Shown here: in pieces, positions 6,345 to 11,873 of the stretch
Layout: every line of letters begins with the position of its first letter
Numbering within the stretch: position 1 is the stretch's first letter
Source of the DNA: Podila epigama
Taxonomy: Eukaryota; Mortierellomycota; Mortierellomycetes; Mortierellales; Mortierellaceae
DNA length: 11,873 nucleotides
NCBI GenBank assembly: GCA_015679605.1
Contig: JAAAVE010000934.1
Location: 1 to 11,873, forward strand
Direction of reading: 5' to 3'
Program-made: the position numbers and the translations under genes
The notes under the pieces: generated by a model
Seen by the model: the letters and a program-made list of their open reading frames with translations, nothing else
Databases searched by the model: none
Told to the model about the DNA's origin: nothing

Positions 6345-9300
6345 ACGACTTTCATTATCCGACCTTAACTGTAAGACAGACACTGGAGACAGCCATCAAA
6401 GCAAAGACCCCGCGCGCACGCCTGCCCGGACTGGATAGCCGAAAGGACTTTCGCGATCAGTTCATGGATGTCCTCACCAAGATGTACGGTCTCACGCGTC
6501 AGAAGGATACACTTGTTGGCAACGCGTTCATTCGAGGTATCTCGGGAGGAGAACGCAAGCGTCTTTCGATTGCAGAACAAATGGCAACGCGCTCCAGCGT
6601 CAACATGTGGGATGGCTCGACCCGAGGACTGGATGCATCTTCAGCATTAGGTAAAATAATCAATGCCGCGAAATTCATTCACTCAGTGTGGTTGTTGGTC
6701 GGGTAACTTATATACATTCTTTTTTAAAAAATAATAACCCGCCCTTGATATCTGAAGATTATGTAAAGTCTCTTCGTGTTTCCACCAACTTGCTCAAGAA
6801 GGCAACCATGGTGTCCATTTATCAAGCTGTAATTATCTCATGTTATGTTTATGGTTCATTGCGTTTTTTGACGTCTCCAATGGAAGCTGACCAGCTCATC
6901 CAATTCTTTACAATTGTGGCTACCTCTAGTCAGAAAACATTTACGACTTGTTTGACAAGGTGCTGCTGCTGTACGATGGACGCTGTATTTACTTTGGCCC
7001 TGCGGAAGAGGCGCGCAACTACTTCATCAACATGGGGTTTGATTGCCCCACTCGCCAGACCACAGCCGACTTTTTGACAGCGATTACTGATCCACATGAG
7101 CGCAAGCCTACCCATGGTCTGGACCCAGCCATCGCGCATTCCCTCCCCTCCACGCCCGAACAGTTTGAAGTGCGCTACAAAGAATCCCAGTTCTATGAAC
7201 AGACACTGCGTCAGCTTCACAATTACCAACAGGAGCTTGGTGGTGACGCCGGACAGGCATTTATCGAAGCTTCCCGTGGTACCAAGCAAAAGCACGTCTC
7301 GGTTAAGAATCCGTACACCCTCACCTTCTTTAGTCAGGTCCGAGGCATGATTGTCCGCCAGATTCAACTCACACGCGGTGACATGGGAAGTCTCATCTCT
7401 CGATATCTATCTGTAAGGGCCATCACTCCTCTCTTATTGAGGACCAGGTTGCAACATACGATTCGTTTGCCTCTCCTTTTTATATGCTGACAACGAGAAT
7501 GAAGAAGAGTGACTAACTGGATTTTTTTTTATTCTCGCGTCTTGATTCGTAGAACATTGTCAAAGCTGTTATTGTTGGATCATGCTTCCTTCTCTTGCCA
7601 AAGACTGCTGCTGGTGCCTTTACCCGTGGAGGTGTCCTGTTTTTCTCCTTACTCTTCAACGCCTTGATTGCACAGGCAGAACTGCCCATGGCCCTTCAAG
7701 GCCGTCCCATTTTGTACAAGCTCAAGAACTTTGCCATGTATCGCCCTGCATCATTTGCACTGGCCCAGATCTTGCTTGATATACCGGTCATCATTATCCA
7801 CAACCTGCTCTTTGCATGTGTGCTCTACTTTTTGTCAGGGTTGCAACGTACTTTTGCAAAGTTTGTGATTTTTGTCTTGATCTTGACTGTGGCCGCCCTA
7901 TGCATGACAACGTAAGTGAAAATGACTAGCAGGTGAAGAAAAAAAAAAGGTAGATTATATTTCCATCATTTTCACTGACACTTTGACTTTCTTAAAAAAA
8001 ATACTTTAGGTTCTTCCGAATGTTTGGATGTGCATCAGAAACTTTTGACGACGCAACAAAATTCTCTGGCTTGATTCTCCTGGCCTTGATTCTGTACACT
8101 GGGTACTTGGTTCCGTACCAGGCAATGCATCCGTGGTTTGTGTGGATATTCTGGATGTAAGTATTTGATTTGATAATGCTTTCTATCAAAAACACATAAA
8201 AAAAAAATTCAACCCTTGCATCTTTCGTCACTGACACTTATTTCTTTTTAATCCATTTGGGTGATAGAAACCCGTTAGCGTACGCGTTCAAAGCGCTAAT
8301 ATCGAACGAGATGGAAGGCTTACGGTTCGAATGTGAACCTCCTCATCTGATTCCGTTTGGTCCAGGCTATGGTGACCTTGCGCATCAAGTTTGCACTCTT
8401 GCCGGCTCCAAGCCCGGCGTCAGTCACGTCGATGGATCTGATTATCTGTACGCCGCATTCCGATATAAGACCTCTGAGCTCTGGTGGAACATCTTGGCGG
8501 TCTTTTTGTTTTGGATCCTGTTCGCAATCTTGACTAGCTTGGCTATGGAAAAGAAGGAGTTTGGAAAGGGAGGATTCTCGACCAATGTCTTTAAGCGAGG
8601 GGTTGGACAGGCAACTGGTGGAGGTGCTGGCTCTGGCCCAGGGTTTGCAACCAGTGGTCGCATTGCCCCAGATCCTGAGCGAGGTCTCAATCCAGCTGTA
8701 CATTCAACACAGACGACCGCCATCAATGTCGCCTCTGCGTATACCACGGATGGAAAGGAGGCCATAGCCAAGGATATGGTCAAGGGCTCGGTCTTTGCCT
8801 GGGAGAATCTGGACTATGTCGTACCTTATAAAGCCGACCCATCGGGAAAGAAACAGCTCTTGAACGGTATTGCGGGTCTCGTAAAGCCAGGAACTATGAC
8901 GGCCTTGATGGGTTCATCTGGTGCGGGCAAGACGACACTCTTGGATGTGCTTGCTCAACGAAAGAGCATGGGCACGGTGACAGGTCAAGTTGAAGTCGAC
9001 GGGGTACCACTTCGCAAAGACTTTCAACGGACGACTGGCTATTGTGAGCAATTGGATGTCCATGTGCCCGAATGCACTGTCCGCGAGGCACTCCAATTCT
9101 CGGCTCACTTGCGACAACCTGCCGAGGTCTCCGTGCAGGAAAAAGATGCATATGTGGAAGAGATTATTCACATTCTTGAAATGGAGGATATTGCTGATGC
9201 CATGATTGGTACCACAGAGTCGGGACTTGGTATCTCGGTCGAGGAGCGGAAGCGGTTGACCATTGGTGTTGAACTCGTTGCAAAGCCCAAGTTACTGTTT

Positions 9301-10838
9301 TTGGATGAACCGACCTCTGGTTTGGACGCTCAAGCATCGTATAACATTATGCGGTTTATGCGCAAGTTGGCTGACCAAGGTCAAGCCATTCTTTGCACGA
9401 TTCATCAGCCTTCATCACAGCTCTTTGCATTTTTCGATGACCTCTTGCTGTTGGCCAAGGGTGGCAGGACAGTGTTCTTTGGCGAGTTGGGCCCTGATTC
9501 TTCTCGACTGATTGATTACTTTGAGCGGAATGGGGCACCACAGTGCGCACCAGATGCGAACCCTGCTGAATATATCCTTGACGTTGTGAATTCTCGTCAT
9601 TCGGACCTGGATTGGCCCACGATCTGGAACAATTCTCCAGAGAAGGGACGGCTGCTGCAGGACATTGCCGCAACGCGAAAGGTTGAGCAGACGTCTTTGG
9701 CAAACAATAGCCAGCAAAGTGCTTCGTCTGAACTTGAATACGCGACCGATACCAAAACGCAATTGAAGTATGTATTCCGCCGGATGGTCAGGACCTTTTA
9801 TCGCTTGCCAAAGTACAACATGGGACGTCTTGGCATGTTGATCGTGTTTGCGTTGTTGAACGGGTTCACATTCTTCCGATTGGGCAACTCCTTGGTGGAC
9901 TTGCAATCGCGTGTCTTTGTGGTCTTTCAGATTTTGGTCATGGCCCCATTGCTGTGCAACACTGTCCAACCTCGTCTTCAAACAGAACGATTGTGGTTCT
10001 TCAGGGAGCAAGCGGGCAAGTACTATGGATGGAAGCCCTTTGCACTGTCCATCATTACTGTCGAGATGCCCTTTATCATCTTTGCTGTCACAGGTATGGT
10101 TGATAAGACAGAGAATCATCGATGATGTCTTCATCTTTGTATTGTTGTATTTTTTTTTTGCACGCCTACTCTTTCACTCGTGTGGCCAGTTCGGACATGG
10201 CTAGTTGACTAATCCACGCCTTCTCTTTTGATTTACTAGTCTTTTTCCTGGTACTGTACTGGACAGTAGGATTCACGACGGATAGCGTTAGCACGCTGTA
10301 TACGTACTTGATGCTCATCATTTTCACAATCTTTGCCATTACGCTTGGTCAATTCATTGCAGCCTGGACACCCAATATCCAGATTGCGGCTCTCTTGAAC
10401 CCGTTCATTATCAGTACGCTGAACCTGTTTTGTGGAGTGGTTGTACCTTACGCCAACATGCCAAAATTTTGGCGCTCGTGGCTCTATTGGCTGGACCCGT
10501 ACCACTATCTAGTCGAAGGCCTTGTTACGACTCAGCTGCATGGTGTCCCCGTACGGTGTGACCCACTCGAGTACAACATTGTTCAGCCGCCTGCGGGGCA
10601 GACATGTATCCAATACATGGCACCGTTTTTGGCGCGAGCGACGGGGTATATTAACAACGAGAATGCGACCTCTGACTGTCAATATTGTCAGTATAGGTAT
10701 GGGCAAGATTTTTATAGGAATTTGAACATGGATATTGGACATCGTTGGAGGAACTTGGGTATAATGTGTATATACCTTGTGTCGAATGTGACGCTTGTTG
10801 TTCTTGGCATCCGATTCTTTAAAGGAGCCAAGCGGTAG
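5211..10838 (+). CDS. PDR-type full-size ABCG multidrug transporter
   Basis: Plasma-membrane ATP-driven exporter of the fungal Pdr5/Cdr1/Snq2 family (azoles, xenobiotics, possibly lipids), 1592 aa, reverse topology NBD1-TMD1-NBD2-TMD2. Exons: 5211-6198, 6345-6650, 6758-6828, 6930-7412, 7553-7911, 8010-8156, 8268-10093, 10240-10838; all junctions keep frame. The N-terminus has two Gln tracts (22-32, 149-157). NBD1: Walker A GRPGSGCST (279-287, Cys285 replacing Lys), signature ISGGERKR (395-402), Walker B WDGSTRGLD (418-426), Tyr453 at the H-loop. TMD1 spans about 617-878, with the large final external loop before the last helix. NBD2: Walker A GSSGAGKTT (1000-1008), degenerate signature ISVEERKRLT (1107-1116), Walker B FLDEPTSGLD (ending Asp1138), His1164. 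TMD2 about 1300-1592 with a Cys-rich loop and NAT glycosylation sequon. Only the site pairing the NBD2 Walker motifs with the NBD1 signature looks able to hydrolyse ATP, as usual for the family. Substrate cannot be read from sequence. Confidence 0.95.
5274..5306 (+). repeat. CAA/CAG tract encoding 11 Gln
   Basis: Mixed CAG and CAA codons encode residues 22-32 of the ABC transporter, in its disordered cytosolic N-terminus before NBD1. Codon mixing should make the tract more length-stable than a pure repeat. Confidence 0.9.
5655..5681 (+). repeat. (CAGCAA)n tract encoding 9 Gln
   Basis: Alternating CAG and CAA codons encode residues 149-157 of the ABC transporter, after an Arg/Ser-rich stretch and before the conserved segment leading into NBD1. 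Confidence 0.9.
6199..6344 (+). other. Intron 1 of the ABC transporter gene
   Basis: GTAAAA..CAAG, 146 nt, phase 1. Splicing G|AC joins LYNQE to DDFHYPTLTV, the expected NBD1 sequence. The acceptor tract is a CT microsatellite. Confidence 0.93.
6304..6341 (+). repeat. (TC)19 dinucleotide microsatellite in intron 1
   Basis: A perfect 38-nt TC run ends three bases before the exon (TCTCAAG then exon 2), so it makes up the polypyrimidine tract of the 3' splice site. Confidence 0.95.
6651..6757 (+). other. Intron 2 of the ABC transporter gene
   Basis: GTAAAA..GAAG, 107 nt, phase 1. Splicing G|AT joins STRGLDASSAL to DYVKSLR, restoring the NBD1 D-loop region. Confidence 0.93.
6829..6929 (+). other. 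Intron 3 of the ABC transporter gene
   Basis: GTAATT..CTAG, 101 nt, phase 0. Splicing joins ATMVSIYQA to SENIYDLFDKV, the family-conserved H-loop segment. The preceding exon is only 71 nt. Confidence 0.93.
7413..7552 (+). other. Intron 4 of the ABC transporter gene
   Basis: GTAAGG..GTAG, 140 nt, phase 0. It has a textbook branch site (GACTAAC, 7511-7517) followed by a T run. Splicing joins LISRYLS to NIVKAVIVGS at the start of TMD1. Confidence 0.93.
7912..8009 (+). other. Intron 5 of the ABC transporter gene
   Basis: GTAAGT..TTAG, 98 nt, phase 2. Splicing AC|G joins AALCMT to TFFRMFGC within TMD1. Confidence 0.93.
8157..8267 (+). other. Intron 6 of the ABC transporter gene
   Basis: GTAAGT..ATAG, 111 nt, phase 2. 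Splicing AT|A joins FVWIFW to INPLAYAFKAL, a conserved TMD1 segment. Confidence 0.93.
10094..10239 (+). other. Intron 7 of the ABC transporter gene
   Basis: GTATGG..CTAG, 146 nt, phase 1. A GACTAAT branch-like site lies at 10207-10213. Splicing G|TC joins IIFAVT to VFFLVLYWTVGF inside TMD2. Confidence 0.93.
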
Positions 10839-10881
10839 AATAAAATAAAATAAACCTCTTTTGTCATAGAGGTTTTTATTT
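10839..10881. terminator. Bidirectional poly(A)/hairpin region between convergent genes
   Basis: Immediately after the transporter stop come three overlapping AATAAA hexamers on the + strand (10839-10854). An inverted repeat follows: AAATAAACCTCT (10848-10859), an 8-nt loop, then AGAGGTTTTTATTT (10868-10881; two extra T). The right arm places AATAAA on the - strand (10875-10880), about 130 nt past the erg6 stop. One palindrome could therefore carry 3'-end signals for both genes. Confidence 0.55.
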
Positions 10882-10958
10882 CAGAGTGGAAATTTGAGGA
10901 CACTTTGGGTAATGGGTCAGGCGATTTTAGTTATTAACAGCGATATTCACGCGAGAGT

Positions 10959-11004
10959 GAAGAGAAAGGGAGAGAAAGAGAGAGAAAGAGAGAGAGAGGA
11001 AAAA
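10959..11004. repeat. Uninterrupted 46-nt purine (GA-rich) tract
   Basis: The + strand holds only A and G from 10959 to 11004, mostly GA and GAAA units. In the erg6 mRNA sense it is a CT-rich pyrimidine tract starting 5 nt past the stop codon, in the 3' UTR. Confidence 0.85.
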
Positions 11005-11009
11005 TCATT

Positions 11010-11873
11010 TCACAGAGGTTTACGAGCAACGAAAAAGAACATTGGGGTGTAGATGCCGAGTCTGCCACTGTCCGCCAAGCCGGTCGCTCCAATGTCAAGA
11101 AACTTTGCGACTTGTGCACTGCCGGGGGCGATGAGGCCGACCTTTTCGAGAGCTGCGCACATGGAGTTGGTCACGAAGCGACCATAGGAAGAAGACCGGA
11201 AGACAGTGAAGTAATCCCAAGGTGTTCTGACATAGCGCAGCTCGCCTGAGAGAGGGTAATACCATGGGACGGCATCGTCATTCACGGCAAGGTCCTCGCT
11301 CTCGACAATCTCGAATCCAGCGGAGGTGATGGCCTCCAGGCATTCTGCGCGTGTGACGAGGTTTACGAGACTGCACCCCAGTTTGATACCCTTGGCAACC
11401 CGTTGGTGCTCCGGGTTGGATGGGTCATACTTGTCGGTGAGGACCCACTCGTAGCAGGCAAAGACACCACCGGGTTTGAGGATGCGGAATGCTTCGGCAT
11501 AGACACCCTTGAGGGAAGAGGCGTGTGGCGTGGCCTCGATAGCATAGCATGCCTCAAATGAGCTATCCTCGACTGGCATATTCATGAAGTCGCCCTTGAT
11601 AAAGTCTTGACGGTTTTGAAGGCCATGGAGGGCAGCATAGCGTCGAGCACGACTGATCTGATAGTCGTTGATATTAAGACCAGTGATGTGAGCACCCGTG
11701 AAGTGAGCGATTTCGCGGGCTGGACCACCGACACCGCATCCAATGTCGAGAACACGTTGGTTCTTGTGGATGCCTGCGCGTGCTGCCAAGTAATGCTCCT
11801 GGCGGGCCATAGCCTGTGGCACCGACTCATCAGGATGGAAGCGGCAAAAGTGAAATGAGGTTCCCCACGCGTA
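11010..11873 (-). CDS. erg6: Sterol 24-C-methyltransferase, Erg6-like (5' end beyond window)
   Basis: The last 287 codons, open to the right edge with no intron seen; family members run to about 370-380 aa, so roughly 90 residues lie outside. The enzyme moves a methyl from S-adenosylmethionine to C-24 of the sterol side chain in ergosterol synthesis (endoplasmic reticulum/lipid droplets). Visible: aromatic sterol-site motif (YAWGTSFHF, first residues of the window end), EHYLA, SAM motif I VLDIGCGVGGPAREIA, GLNINDYQI, GDFMNMP, LKPGG, YEWVLTDKYD, and the C-terminal sterol methyltransferase region (EDLAVNDDAVPWYYPLSGE, YTPMFFFVARKPL). Oddities: YAIEATPHAS where the family has YAIEATCHAP, and LGCSLVNL where LGDGxPxL is usual. 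It may thus be a diverged paralogue. It is convergent with the transporter, stops 171 bp apart. Confidence 0.93.
   Translation of the reverse strand, partial: YAWGTSFHFCRFHPDESVPQAMARQEHYLAARAGIHKNQRVLDIGCGVGGPAREIAHFTGAHITGLNINDYQISRARRYAALHGLQNRQDFIKGDFMNMPVEDSSFEACYAIEATPHASSLKGVYAEAFRILKPGGVFACYEWVLTDKYDPSNPEHQRVAKGIKLGCSLVNLVTRAECLEAITSAGFEIVESEDLAVNDDAVPWYYPLSGELRYVRTPWDYFTVFRSSSYGRFVTNSMCAALEKVGLIAPGSAQVAKFLDIGATGLADSGRLGIYTPMFFFVARKPL

Noticed and set aside
7992-8237. 81-aa - strand ORF spanning introns 5 and 6 of the transporter
   Set aside because: It overlaps exon 6 in antisense and includes A/T-rich intron sequence, with no recognisable features.
9415-10134. 239-aa - strand ORF
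   Set aside because: It is antisense to NBD2/TMD2 of the transporter. The + strand shows unmistakable conserved motifs, so this is a shadow frame.

Overview
The window is nuclear DNA from a fungus. Three things show this: a full-length PDR-type ABC transporter with the fungal-specific degenerate first nucleotide-binding site, a sterol 24-C-methyltransferase (Erg6), and ten short spliceosomal introns of 91-146 nt with GT..AG ends. CAA/CAG and CT/GA microsatellites, glutamine tracts, and pyrimidine-rich leaders fit an early-diverging lineage such as Mortierellaceae (Mucoromycota). That placement is a guess from style, not a demonstrated assignment.

Layout, left to right: (1) an (AAC)n microsatellite and a CA-rich leader; (2) an intronless, largely disordered 377-aa orphan protein on the + strand (422-1555); (3) convergent with it, a 103-aa secreted or membrane-anchored protein with one complete six-cysteine CBM14 (peritrophin-A) chitin-binding module on the - strand (1656-1967); (4) a 644-bp divergent promoter region holding clustered E2F/SBF/MBF-like sites; (5) a spartin/ERD7-like senescence-domain protein on the + strand (2612-4453), best modelled with four exons, one of whose introns (3073-3183) is stop-free and a multiple of three; (6) a 757-bp promoter interval; (7) an eight-exon, 1592-aa PDR/ABCG multidrug transporter (5211-10838); (8) a short convergent 3' region with a hairpin carrying poly(A) signals for both strands; (9) the C-terminal 287 codons of an erg6-like gene on the - strand, cut by the right edge.

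Functionally, the right half pairs a plasma-membrane drug/lipid exporter tail-to-tail with an ergosterol-pathway methyltransferase. The senescence-domain family is linked to lipid droplets and membranes, so the neighbourhood leans toward lipids. Nothing shows that this is a cluster rather than chance. I found no transposon, CRISPR array, tRNA or rRNA. The points most worth a second look are the fungal CBM14 miniprotein, the hidden in-frame intron, the Erg6 copy with altered conserved motifs, and the CT microsatellite serving as a splice-site pyrimidine tract.
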